From contig NC_089399.1 of assembly GCF_003171515.1 (NCBI RefSeq), positions 2,418,001 through 2,482,000 on the forward strand: a stretch of 64,000 nt of DNA, read 5' to 3'. The translations under genes and the position numbers were made by a program. Shown in pieces: positions 24,514 through 36,371 of the stretch. Every line of letters starts with the position of its first letter. Positions within the stretch are counted from its first letter, which is position 1. The stretch is from Pyrenophora tritici-repentis. Taxonomy: Eukaryota; Ascomycota; Dothideomycetes; Pleosporales; Pleosporaceae. The notes beneath the pieces are model-generated. The model worked only from the letters and a program-made list of their open reading frames with translations, was not told where the DNA came from and did no database searches.

Positions 24514-25161
24514 TATCTCGTAATTACACTCTATAGGCGACATCTTCTTTAAAAGATAGGCGACTAGCTAAACTAATCTATCTAGCTAAACCTAGGAGAG
24601 CACTACTACGTATATATACTTAGACGCGTTAGTTTCTATAATAGTCTTTAGGTTAGGGTTAAAGTAGACGAGCACTACGTTACTATAAAAGGCGACTTTT
24701 AGTGTAAGGAAAGAGCACTTAGCTTCTTTAGTTATCTTAAATAGCTTAAGGTCTCCCTTAGTAAGATACGTTAAAGGTTTAGTAATATCTAAGTAACTAT
24801 ATATAAGTTAGCGGTAGAAGTTAGTAAAACCTAAAAAGGCTTATATATCTTTTAGAGATCAAAAAAGCTTCTAGTCTTAAGTAGCGCTAACTTTATCTAG
24901 GTCTATTTTAATATCATTAGTAGTAATAATAAGCCTAAGGAATTTAACGCCTATCGTTATGAAGTTAGATTTAAGAATATCTATAGGCAATCTAGCGTCT
25001 ACGAGCTAAGAGACTACCTATACTAGGTGCTTCTTTTCTTAATTAAAAGTCCTAGTGAAGATAATTATATTATCTAAGTAAGCTATATAAAACTTATTAA
25101 GTTATTTATATAAGACGTTATAAATATATACTTAGAAGATTCCTAGGCTATTATATACGCT
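24514..25161 (-). pseudogene. GypA reverse transcriptase / RNase H segment
   Basis: The minus frame reads the RT palm as AYLDN (about 25,060-25,100), where active gypsy RT has YLDD; the D to N change is a RIP-type G to A. The next downstream part reads towards RNase H. Many stops. The flanks are copia insertions with target duplications TATCT (left) and about CGCT (right). Confidence 0.78.
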
Positions 25162-25358
25162 TGTCGGCATACACACGGTGTGTCGCCTAATAAGGCCCAA
25201 TGTACCGCCTCGATCCTACTTCGGCCCAACTCGGACCCAACGCTATGTATACCTTCGTAGCCCCCACATTCGTAGAATCATCATACACCAGAATACCAAT
25301 ACACAAGATTACCTTAGCTACTGTTATTCACCGTACGATCGTACAAGGCCTTCCAACA
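25162..25358 (+). repeat. Cop1 5' LTR
   Basis: TGTCGG...CCAACA. Contains the short palindromes cacacggtgtg and cgtacgatcgtac. Directly followed by the primer-site candidate CTGATCAGTGATTGC. Confidence 0.94.
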
Positions 25359-25373
25359 CTGATCAGTGATTGC
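25359..25373 (+). promoter_or_regulatory. Candidate primer-binding site of Cop1
   Basis: CTGATCAGTGATTGC abuts the 5' LTR. The same 15 bases abut the 5' LTR of the unrelated-length Cop2 (55,224-55,238, minus strand). Position and conservation suggest priming; the tRNA is not identified. Confidence 0.55.
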
Positions 25374-25583
25374 ACGGCAGTCACAGACAGTTAGGTTAAG
25401 AAGAGATAGATTCTTTACCCCGCGCGTTCCCTAGATTGCCTATATCAGCAAGGCGGAGTTATCTATGCTAAGCTCACTGTTAGCTATATCAGGCGTCGTT
25501 CGTGGCTAGCGACCGACCGTTACAGCCGTATCAGAAGCGTTCCAAGACGCCGTCTATACACGCGCCAACCGACCGGTTGAGAT

Positions 25584-28500
25584 TTGACCCGTGTACAACC
25601 CACGACCACCGACGCATCTCTAGCGAACGCAGCTAGCGCAACAAGCGTCAACAAGAACACAATAGCAGGAGAGAGAACATCATCGGAAAGAGCACCGGTA
25701 GCCAGGACACCGGCAGTAGGAATGGCGAGCAGTAGTAGAAGAGTGGTACCCACACTAGAGGCGCTACTAGGGACCACAAACATAAAACCAAGAGAATGGC
25801 ATCACATCGATCCAGAGATTTGGGAGGACAACGTTGAAGCTCCAGACGATGAGGTAGGGATTACTACAGCAACAACGTACATTGCGCGTGCGATTGCGGA
25901 CTATACAGATCGACCAACAGCAGATGAAGAACTCTTTTGGGAGTTCCGTCAGGACTTTGAAGGATGGACAGAGGCAATGTTCCTACGTGCCCAGCCAATA
26001 TACACAAAGGAACTAAAGCGGATCCTCCGCTTTAAGGGAGTGTATACTGGCCGTATTAATATGGCACCTAGTGAGTCTCTAGCTAGGTTATTACGCATGG
26101 AGGAGTACCTAGAATGGCCTCAGGACGTATTCCAGTCGGCTGTGTTTGACACACGATCAGCTGCGCACATGTTGCAAGAGCGGGCACTACGGCAACAACG
26201 CAGTGAAGGATCAGTACAGTCCACAGACAGGAGATTATCAAGCCAGGCCCAGAGCCGAACCCAAACGCCTGTAAGGACAAGAGGCCGAGACGTAGACAGT
26301 CGGCAAACCCGCGATCAAGACCAGACCACGCCCGTGTGCAAGGACGACAGGAGACCGTTGAGGAAGAACAACAGATTCAGGACCAGCTAGCAAAAACGAT
26401 TGAGAAAGCCCAAAACCAACCAATCCGAAGCCAGCCTGTAGAGACAACTGAATCCGCACCGCAGCCAGCCTATCAGCGCGTCCAAAGTCAGCAACCTCCC
26501 CTCACCTACAACAACTTCGACCGATTCCGCGAGTATACACCAGCATACCCGCAACGTCCGAAGGGACTGAGCGTTCCCCCAATTGTGCCCTCTGGTGAAA
26601 CAGACCCGTACAAGGCAGTTCCACCAATCGAGTTTGGCAATGAGAAACTGGATCCTAAGACGATCAATGTCTTCGTGAAAATGTGGGACCGAGACAAAAA
26701 GTATACGGGAAAGCCGTACGACCTCCTAGACGATAAATTGAAGATCTTCTACAGCATCTGTTATCACGCAGACATCGAGCCAGGGCAGTTCCATGCAGTC
26801 TTTCCACGGATTCTCGACGGCCGCGCAGAGGAGTATTACCTCCACTTCGTCGATCAGCGGATGGATACGTTCTTGACTGCCTACACAAAGCTCAAGAACC
26901 ACTTCGACACAGACGTCAACCACGGCCATTACTACGCGGACTGGACGACGACATCGTTTGTCAAAGTCCGCAGGGAGAACCCCGAAAAGAACCTCCACGA
27001 GGTCCTTGACATCATGCTGGACAAGCTCCAATTGTGTCAAAGAGCACTTGGACAGCAGTACATGGGAGAATACGCGCTCCGAACGACTGTAATCACAGCA
27101 TGCCGAGGCGTGAAGGAGCTCGAGATGGCACTCTACAAGCCGTCTCTAGAATGCGAGGTTCTGTTTGGAGATCTGCGATCGTCAATCGAAAACTCACTCG
27201 CCATGACCGTCTCCGTCAACTTCACTGAGGCGGATACGGATAGCCAGTACTACTTGGATCGTCGGTACAACAACAACAGCTCTGGAAGATTGCGAGGGAA
27301 TTACAACCCTCGCGGTGGACGCAGCGGATTCACCCGCGGACGCGGTGGGCTTCAGCACCGCTCTGGAGTCAACACACAAATCGACAAGAAATGTTACGTC
27401 TGCGGCAAGACAGGCTGTTGGTCCACAAACCACACGCTTGAAGAAAGAAAACGCTCAAAAGCGCAGTACATCACACACTGCGCGATTACGGGAGAGCAAA
27501 TGGAGTTTAGCACATTTCTCGTCGCGTACGAGGGGGAAGAAGTCGACCAGTTCTTCCTAGAGGAGCAAGACGAAGATGATGAGGACCAAAGATTGGCAGT
27601 TAAGTACCTCACAGATTAGGCCTTTTTGCACCACGTGACTGGAGAAGACGTCTACAGGTGCAAGGAGCCTATTACGCCCGCAACGCAGTTCCTTATCGAG
27701 GATCGATACTCGCGAATCACGTACCAAGGCATTCTTCCTGACACTGGTGCCTCAAATGTATCGACAGCCGGAAAGGAGCAGTTCTGGGCGCTCCAAACTG
27801 AGGACCCCACCGTAACTCTAGATACGTCTACTGCTGGAAACGCATCTGTGCAATTTGGCAAAGGAAGCGTCACTACTTCGATTGGAACCGCACATGTATC
27901 GACACAGATTGGAAAGATCAAATTTGAGGTCTTGAACGCACCCACCCCGTTTCTCCTCTGTCTGAAAGACATGGACCGGCTCCACGTGTACTTCAACAAT
28001 ACTACGGACCAGCTGGTACAAGGAAAAGCTACCTTTCCAGTGATTCGCAAATGGGGACACCCGTGGTTCCACCTAAGCAAGGCAGAGCGCGCGCGCGTAT
28101 TCCTTACGGAGACTGAGCTCCGACGCTTACACCGGAGGTTCGGGCATCCAGCCGTCGAACGGCTGATACGATTGCTCAAACGCGCAGGACACGAGGACGT
28201 GGATGAACGGCTGCTCCGAGAGATCCAAACGTTCTGCCATCACTGCCAAGCGCATGATCCAGCGCCGCGCCGATTCAAGTTTAGGCTGAAAGATGATCGG
28301 GAATTCAACTTCGAGATCCTCGTAGATGTGATGTATCTGAGTGGGAAACCAGTGCTTCACGTGATCGATTCGGCTACAACATTCAACGGCGCGCGATTTC
28401 TACCGTCTATGAGCGCGAAAGACACCTGGGAAGCACTCCGCCTGCTCTGGATTGATACATACCAAGGGCCGCCAGATATCGTCACCCACGACGCCGGCAC

Positions 28501-30870
28501 CAACTTCGCGTCAGTCGAATTCAGATCAGAGGCGAAGATCATGGGAATCACATGTAAACAAGTGCCAACCGAGGCCCATTGGTCTATCGGCAAGGTAGAA
28601 AGATACCACGCACCGCTCAGACGCGCGTACGAGATCCTGAGGACAGAGCTTGACACTGGCACCAGCGACGCCGCAGTGTTGCAGATGGCAGTCAAGGCCG
28701 TCAACGACACCGCAGGCCCAGACGGGCTCGTACCCACGCTGCTCGTCTTCGGTGCATACCCCCGGATATCCATGGATTCACCACCATCTCCCTCGATAAC
28801 CCATCGCGCGGAGGCAATCCAGAAAGCGATGAGGGCGCTGCGGAAGGCCTCAGCGGAACATGCGGTGAGCAACGCACTTGGTACCAGGAATGGGCCTACT
28901 ACAGACGGGGTACTGTCACTGCCTCTTCAGAGTGAGGTGATGGTATGGCGCGAGAAGAATGGATGGCAAGGGCCGTATAGAGTCATCGATATGAAGGACC
29001 ACGATGTTACTGTAGACATGATCAACGGCCCAACGACGTTCCGATCCACTGTCGTAAAACCGTACTATCGCGATCTGACTACAGCGATAGACGGCGCAGA
29101 TCAAGGCACAGGTGGATCTCCGACCACAGACGAAGCGATTGCTGATGAACCGCCACTACCGGTACCACCGGCGGAAGCCAACCAAGCGGCTCAGCCGCGC
29201 AAGCGGGGCCGCCCACCTGGATCAAAGAACAAGCCCAAGGTGCAGTACCTGTCGAAGAAGGAGGAGGACGATTACGCCCTGGCCGTCAAGCTACGCAATG
29301 ACGGCGTGATTAACGTCCCGGGCGCTCCATTCGAAGCATCCGATCAGAAGGAGATCGACGACCTCGTCGGCCGTGGAGTATTCAGTTTTGAGCTGTTTGA
29401 TCCAACTCTACACGGCGGGTATCGTATCTTCAAATCGCGCATGGTCCGCGAAGTCAAAGGCAAGACCATGGTCCCGTACGAGAAATCACGCCTCGTTGTT
29501 CAAGGTTACAATGACGAGGGCAAACACGAGATCCTGACGCAGTCGCCAACCATCCAACGAGCCAGCCAGCGCCTGATTCTAGCCCTAGCGCCTGCATTAC
29601 TCGATGAGGGCATGGTTGTGGAACTACGAGATATCACGCAAGCGTACCCACAGGCACAAACAGAGCTATTCCGCACGGTTTTAGCGCACCTCCCAAAGGA
29701 GCTTATAACAAAGTATCCCAAGGGAACAATTATTCGCGTAATCAAGCCACTCTATGGAATCGCGGAAGCAGGAGTCCACTGGTTTGCTACGTACCAAGGA
29801 CACCACTGCAAGGAGCTCGACATGGCTACATCAACGTATGACCCGTGCCTCCTGATCACGAACGGGAGACGGAAGCGTTTGGAATAGTGGGCCTGCAGAC
29901 AGACGATACTCTCGCGATTGGGACGCCTGCATTCTCTGGTGCAGAAGACGCTGCGCTCCAGAAAGCCAATTTTCGAGCTAAGCCCAAGGAGAGACTGTCC
30001 AAAGAAGTATCACTCGAGTTCAACGGATGTACTCTAACGTTGCGCGGAGACACGATTCTACTTACGCAGAAGGGACAAGGTGCCAAGATCGAAATCATTG
30101 ATCCGAAGGCAGCAAACCGAGCACAGAAGTACATGGAGCAGCGCGCGCGTGGCGCGTACATTGCGTCGATATGCCAACCTGAAGCATCGTTCGATCTTTC
30201 CGCGGCTGCGCAAATACAACAACCTAAGGACACAGAATACGTGAAGCTTAACCGCCGGCTGCAGTGGCAATCTGAGAGCATACAACGAGGCCTGCGATAC
30301 GTCCCTCTCGACCTCGCTACAGCAAAGCTGGTAGTGTTCACAGACGGATCCTTCGCGAACAACCAAGACCTTAGCTCACAGCTAGGGTACCTACTTATCC
30401 TTGCGAATGAGTCGAGTCGACAAGACAGCACGTTTGATATTCGTGGTAACGTAATCCATTGGAGTTCGACCAAATGCAAACGCGTTACCCGGAGCGTTCT
30501 TGCCTCAGAAACGTACGGCATGGTTAGCGGTGTCGACATCGCTATCGCTATCCTAACAACCCTCAAGATAATTACAGGACGCCTAGGTCTACCACCGATC
30601 CCACTTATTGTGTGTACGGATTCATACTCCTTGTATGAATGCCTCGTCAAACTCGGAACAACTGCTGAGAAGCGACTGATGATCGACATCATGGCGCTTC
30701 GGCAGTCATACGAGCGTCGCGAGATCACTGAGATCCGCTGGATCAACGGAGAGGACAACCCCGCGGACGCATTCACGAAAGCAACACCAAATCGCGCGTT
30801 AGAACGTTTCATCGAAAGCAACAAGCTGTCAATCCGAGTAGAGGGATCTGTGCAGCGACCTACGGAGTAG
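25584..30870 (+). pseudogene. Cop1 gag-pol polyprotein with one stop and two single-base frame breaks
   Basis: Frame segments 25,584-26,390, 26,336-27,619, 27,626-29,887 and 29,845-30,870. Gag ends with an unusual zinc-knuckle-like CYVCGKTGCWSTNH (about 27,390). TAG at 27,617 separates gag from protease (PDTGAS, about 27,738). Integrase shows H..H..C..C (HRRFGHP ... FCHHCQAH) and D,D,E (VDVMYL, HDAGTNFAS, KVERYH). RT shows DITQAYPQAQ, LYGIAEAG and QTDDT in place of YxDD. RNase H shows FTDGSFANN, SVLASETYG and CTDSYSLYE. Frame breaks near 26,327 and 29,866 are one-base losses relative to Cop1-R. The first codon of gag is uncertain, since no early ATG is seen. Confidence 0.9.
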
Positions 30871-30964
30871 GCACATATGCCTATTTGGAATCCCTCTCAT
30901 TGTGCCCTTTTTAGAAGACCCGTTTTTCCTTACATCAGTCGTTACAATAAGAAAAGATTGCCAG

Positions 30965-31161
30965 TGTCGGCATACACACGGTGTGTCGCCTAATAAGGCC
31001 CAATGTACCGCCTCGATCCTACTTCGGCCCAACTCGGACCCAACGCTATGTATACCTTCGTAGCCCCCACATTCGTAGAATCATCATACACCAGAATACC
31101 AATACACAAGATTACCTTAGCTACTGTTATTCACCGTACGATCGTACAAGGCCTTCCAACA
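30965..31161 (+). repeat. Cop1 3' LTR
   Basis: Identical to the 5' LTR by eye. Preceded by a purine-rich tract (aataagaaaagattgccag). Confidence 0.94.
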
Positions 31162-33644
31162 CGCTAAAGAGTATAATAGTGTATTAGTATAGTCCGTAGA
31201 GCGTAATCAAGGCGGAGAGGTGTTTATATTCCTCTTTAATACGTATTTTATTAAATACGGCAATTATGTCTACCTTAGAGAAATATCGCGATTTAAAGAG
31301 CTTAGCAAGCATGTCCTAGATTAGTAGTAGGGTATTTTAGTTATTAATAGTGTAGGCGTTTAGACTATAATAGTTAACGCATATATAGATACCTTTACCC
31401 AGCTTACGCATAATAAGAAGAGGTATAGCCTAGGCAGAAGTGCTACGTTTAACGTATCCTTTCTTACTTACGTCGTCTATATAGAGTTTCACTGCTTAGG
31501 CTTTATCTTAGAATATTAGGCGTAGACGCTACGATAACAGCTTAGGCAGCTAGCTAGTATTATTAAGCTTAAGTTTAATTTTATAGTTAAGGTTACCCTA
31601 AAGCTCTAGAAGCTTATCTGCTTCTTTAAAGTTAAAACCTTAATATAAGAGATAAAGGATCTTAGGTAGTTACTTAAGAACTCCTTATCTCACTATGTGT
31701 AGACATTCTATCTTATTATAGAAATTCTCGTAATCCTCTAAAAGCACTTTAGCGCCTATAGTATATAGGTACTAAGTGTCCTCTTATTTCTTATTAGATA
31801 GCTTAGCGATGCGGTAGATTTTATCGTAAGAGGTAATATAAATATCCTAGTTCTAATAGATAGCTGGAGATAAAAGCTATATTAATTAGTAAGGGTGCTG
31901 TAGAGTAATAAGTAACCTTCTAGTAAGGGTTAGAGACTTGAGGGAAAAGTTGCTTATAGTACTAGCTACTTTTAGTATAATAAGGTTAGTAATTATGAAT
32001 ATAGTTAATTAGATAGTACTTTAAGTTGAAACTTAGAGATATATCTTTCTAGTTAACTTGGGGTTTATAGGTTTAGGACTAAGGCGTTCCTAGGATTATT
32101 TAGACGCTAGAGAGTTTAGTAATATAGGCTAAGATATCTTTAGCGTATATACTAAATATAATAGTTACCTAGGCTGTATAGGTAACGCCTACTACTAGAG
32201 AGCTATTAGCGAGTTCTAGAGTAGTAGGCTAAGAGAGAGAGATAAGGTTATATTTATATACGCGGGCATAAGAAGAATAAATAAAGAGAGAAGTATAACT
32301 AGTATTACCTATAATTTTAACGTATTAAGGAGAAGAGTAATTAGAAGAAATAATTTCTTTAAAGACTAGTTACTAGCCTACTAAAGGCTAATACTTATTA
32401 CTGCATATAGCGGCGGTAGTAATAGCTAAGAGAGTAATCTAAGATCTAGTCTAGCTCTATTATTTTAGAGCTTTAATATAGTTTATAATTACTTAGAGAC
32501 TTAGATCTAGTTTAGACTTATCATTAGAGCTAACTTCTATAGTAGGAGAAAGGGCAAGAGTTAAAGAATTATTAATTAAGTAGTTAGGATATAACTCCTC
32601 TTCTTCTTCGCTATCTTTAATAGAAGGGGTAGAGAGAATTAGGGGGTGTGCTAGTAGTTATACTAGGGGTAGCTTCTTATACTAGGGAGGTCCCTAGGGG
32701 CAACTATCGCTAGAGATTAAGCGTTTTCTAAAGGTTAGGGAGAGGTAGAGGTAACGCTAGCTATAGCGCCTTTAACCTTAGGGCGAGCTAGCTCTCTAAT
32801 AAGTACGCTATTATTAGTAATAGCCTTCTCTAGAGCGTCCTAAACTTTAGGGTATGAGTTAACAAAGGTAGCTAGCTCCTTAGAGTAGTAACCTTCCATA
32901 GCCTTAAAAGTATAATTCTTCTTAAGATAGTTAAAATAATAATTTAAGTAATAGAAGACCTTAACCTAGATATTAAAGTAGCTACGTGGGCTAGATCTTA
33001 AGCTAGATCTACTATTCTAGGGTCTATTAGAGGGACTAGACTTATTACCGCCTACTCCGCCGCCTTTACTACCTCCTAAACTCTAATTTCCTCTATAGTT
33101 ACTAGTTATAGTAGCTCGTTATATGTTAGACTATTCAAGGAGATAAAGAGTTTAATAGAAGTTAAGGTAAGTAAGGCTAGACTTTAAGACTTTTATAGCG
33201 GTTTTATTGCGCTACTATATAAGTAGCTAGTTATGTATAAACTAGATCTTAAGGGTGTTAGGCTAACAAAGGGCTAAGGTACTAACGTTAAAGTAGGTAA
33301 TATACTTACGTATAGACTCTATAGGCTTTATAGTAGAATTTAAGGTTTTATATTAAGAATAAGCTTTAATACTAGTATTTAGCGACTTATAGATAGATTT
33401 AAAGATAGACTAAGCCTTATTACTATGCGCGAACTTAGCTCTAGGTTTAAGGTACCTATACTAGAGGCATCTAAAAGCTTTATCCTTAGTCTTCTAGTAG
33501 ATATAGCTAAGCTTCTTAGTTTTTAAAGTAAAATTATAGGGATAATTAGTAAACTAATTAGTAACGTCTATCTTCTACTTAAGATAATCAGTAGAAGTAG
33601 TGCTATTACTAGAGAATACCTTAGGTTTAGGTTTCTTTAGGTAG
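31162..33644 (-). pseudogene. GypA gag, protease and N-terminal RT, RIP-decayed
   Basis: Minus-strand continuation of GypA beyond Cop1. RT N-terminal blocks are in 31,162-31,500, a protease/linker in 31,500-32,700 and gag-like Lys/Arg-rich sequence to about 33,600. No frame is open for more than a few dozen codons. Cut at 33,645 by a pogo-like element. Confidence 0.65.
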
Positions 33645-35445
33645 ATGTAACATGTTTTATAAGCGAGCCGCCAGTACAAGCGAGCCGCCACCTAACCAAC
33701 TTTCTACACCTCTCCTATGTTAACATACAATGGCTCTACGCAGCGCGCCTCAATTAGCTTTAAATAAAGCAGATATACAGCTTGCTATCTCTTCTATTAA
33801 TGCGCATTAAATTAATAGTGCTTCTACTACTGCAGCTATATATAATGTCCCACGTACGACACTACGTAACTGACGCGCTGGTATACCTGCACGACGCGAT
33901 TGCTAGCCCAACTCAAGGAAGCTTACCTAGAGAGAAGAGGAGGTGATTATCAGCTATATCCTTCACCTAGATCTACGTGGATTTGGGCCTACCTACGTTG
34001 ATGTACGAGATATAGCTAATAAGCTAATAGCTGCACGCGGCGCTAGCCTAGTTAGCATCTACTAGCTGCGCAACTTTGTTAAGCGTACAGATAGCCTTCG
34101 GACGTGTTTTAACCGAGCGTACAATAGTCAGAAAGCTCTCTGTAAGAATCCAGCCCTTATCCAACGCTAGTTTAAGCTAGTAGAAGAGACAAGGACTAAG
34201 CTTAGTATCTGCGATAAGAACACATACAACTTTGATAAAGCTAGCTTTATAATAGGCAAGATTACAACGCAGCTAGTTATAACAGGATTAGAGAGAAGAG
34301 GCAGGCTAAAGAGTATTTAGCTAGGCAATCGCGAGTGGGTAACGCTAATTGCTGCTATTAGCGCTAGTGGCTAGTTAGTGCTACTATTCCTTATCTTCGC
34401 TAGCTAGTACCACCTATTAGCCTAGTATAAGGAGGATATCCTACGCGACTAGGCGATCGCAGTCAGCGATAATAGCTGGACGAATAATAAGCTTGAAGTT
34501 GAGTAGCTAAAGCACTTCAACGCTCACACGCAGGCTCGTATTATAGGCGCGCGTCGCCTGCTTATTATTAATAGCTATAGGAGCTACTAGTCTCTAGAGT
34601 TCTAGGAGCTTTGTAAGGAGAATAATATCTATACGCTCTATATACCTCCTTACTTATCTCACCTACTTTAACTACTTAATGTTAGCTACTTCTCGCTATT
34701 AAAGCGCGTGTACAGCTGTAAGGTAGAGAGCCTTATACGCAACCACATTAACTACATCACTAAGCTAGAGTTTCTGCCAGCGTTTAAGGCTGCGTTTAAT
34801 CGAGCGTTTACGCTAGCCAATATCTGCTTAGCCTTCCGCGGCGCAGGCCTTGTTCCTCTACAACTAGAGGCTGTTCTATTAAAGGTAGATATACAGCTGC
34901 GTATACCTACTCCTCTAGCAGCTGCTCTACTAGAGGCTCCCTAGGTAGCTTAAACACTAAGCAACGCGCGTAAGCTTAAGGCTTAGTCAAGCCTTATATG
35001 TAAGCGCGTGCGCTAGCATAAGAGCTTATTACCAGCTTCGATTATTAAGGCGATTGACTAGCTAAAGAAGGGCGCTGAGGTGATAATGCTGTCTGCTAAG
35101 CTAATGCGCGATTAGATCTCTAGTCTTAAGAAGGCCAACAGCGCAGCCTCAGCGCGTAGGCAGCGCTCTAAAAAGCGTATACAGAAGCATAGAGTACTTA
35201 CAAAGGGAGCTAGAGAGGATACACTAGCTCAAAATAAGGCTGACCAGCAGATTGCTCATGAAGAGCGTTAAGGAGGAGCGCGATTAGGCGTCAGCCAGCG
35301 GGCTCAAAGGCGCTGCACTAGGTGCAAGGAGACTGGGCACAACTCACGCACATGCAACACTAATACTATTAATATAGAGTAATCTACTGTATCAATATCT
35401 AGCAATAGTATTATCGCGTTGTTGAGATGCGTCGCTTTGAAAGAA
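33645..35445 (+). mobile_element. Pogo/Fot-like DNA transposon, RIP-decayed
   Basis: Inserted in GypA. The left end starts near TGTAACATGTTTTATAAGC, followed by a doubled acaagcgagccgcca unit. No matching right inverted end was found; the right side runs into a second pogo fragment at about 35,446, so it is truncated or rearranged. Confidence 0.7.
33730..35382 (+). pseudogene. Pogo-like transposase with C-terminal zinc knuckle, RIP stops
   Basis: From ATG 33,730: helix-turn-helix region (QLAISSINAHQIN..ASTTAAIYNVPRTTLRNR), a second Tc5/CENP-B-like DNA-binding part (EEVIISYILHLDLRGFGPTYVDVRDIA), and a DDE_1 core (YNFDKASFIIGK, REWVTLIAAISASG, IPPYLSHLLQLLNVSYFS). The tail is Lys-rich and has CTRCKETGHNSRTC, a CCHC knuckle (C-X2-C-X4-H-X4-C). 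TAG/TAA stand in place of CAG/CAA/TGG. The longest open part is 34,708-34,944. Confidence 0.8.
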
Positions 35446-36110
35446 CTTTAACAAGTTAGACTTTATAATAGGCAAAATATCTTCTTAGCTTATAGTTACA
35501 GGCTTAGAGAAACCTAGAAAATAGAAGAAACTACACCCTAGCGATCGCAAGTGGGTAACTCTAGTCTAAGGCGTCTCTGCAATAGGGCGCATTATCCTGC
35601 CTTTCTTTATTTTTACAGGTAAGGTCCTTATTACCTCCTAGTTCGTAGATCTGCCTCGCGATTAGATTATTACTATGTCTTCTACTAGCTAGATTAATAA
35701 TAACCTCGCGCTAGCCTAGCTTAAGCACTTTAACGCCTATACAAAGGCGTCTTCTGCTAGGGCGTATAGGCTACTTATTATTAACGGCTATAAGAGCTAC
35801 TACTTAATAGAATTCTAGGATTACTATAAGGAGAATAAGATTATTACTTTCTATATGCTACATTACTCGTCGCACCTCCTATAGCCTCTTAATATTGTCC
35901 TCTACTCGCTGTTAAAGCGCACGTACGGCGATAAGATCTCGCTCTTAGCACGTAGCTATATCTACTATATTAATAAGGAAACTTCCCTACTAGCCTTTAA
36001 AGTAGCTTATAAGAAGATATTTACACTAGAGAATATTCGCGCTAGGTTTTAAAGTGCTAGGCTAGTCTTATACAGCCTAGAGGCTGTGTTAAAGCTAGGT
36101 ATATAGCTAC
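35446..36110 (+). pseudogene. Second pogo-like transposase fragment
   Basis: DDE part of a different copy (FIIGKISSQLIVTGLEKP, RKWVTLVQGVSAIGRI, FYMLHYSSHLLQPLNIVLYSLLKR), RIP stops, cut at 36,111 by the Gyp1 LTR. Confidence 0.75.
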
Positions 36111-36277
36111 TGTGAGGGATCGATCAAGAAAGATTGGATTTGACAAGATACAAGCTATCGAGCTATCTACGTTGTGAGCCCGAACTTATGCTGTGGGCGC
36201 CAAGGCGCTAGTCCGATAAGATAAGGATCTTATCGATATGGGGGCCATGGGCCGAGCGAGTCTATGGATCCGTAACA
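36111..36277 (-). repeat. Gyp1 3' LTR
   Basis: 167 bp, TGTGAGGG...CGTAACA on the plus strand, identical to 43,052-43,218. Confidence 0.95.
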
Positions 36278-36371
36278 TTACCCCCCCTTTCAGAAGACGG
36301 TTGCACCTGCAAGCCGTGAATGTCTTTTATTTTATGACGCTGTGCTTGATGCCGAGCAGTTATGTTGTGTC

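Larger units (their letters stand above)
25162..31161 (+). mobile_element. Cop1: young Ty1/copia element, identical LTRs
   Basis: 6,000 bp; LTRs 25,162-25,358 and 30,965-31,161 look identical over 197 bp. The shared flank is CGCT (25,158-25,161 and 31,162-31,165), a 4-bp match or 5 bp (ACGCT) if the terminal A is counted. It is inserted in the GypA RT. Gene order gag, protease, integrase, RT, RNase H fits copia. No RIP pattern, so it inserted after RIP stopped acting here or escaped it. Confidence 0.96.
15336..33644 (-). mobile_element. GypA: RIP-decayed Ty3/gypsy element, 5' part, split by two copia insertions
   Basis: Three pieces, 15,336-15,946, 24,514-25,161 and 31,162-33,644, join into one minus-strand gypsy sequence. 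They align by eye with Gyp1 pol (for example 15,895-15,945 with 38,695-38,745, and 24,514-24,570 with 38,735-38,790). Order on the minus strand: gag-like region (33,644 to about 32,600), protease/RT, RNase H, then the connection region before integrase, which ends at 15,336 against the hAT. Integrase is absent here and appears as a plus-strand fragment at 47,282-47,884. RIP is heavy: TA-rich, with many TAG/TAA. Confidence 0.82.

Noticed and set aside
29856..30824. 322-codon minus ORF over the Cop1 RNase H
   Set aside because: Antisense shadow caused by codon bias of the true frame.
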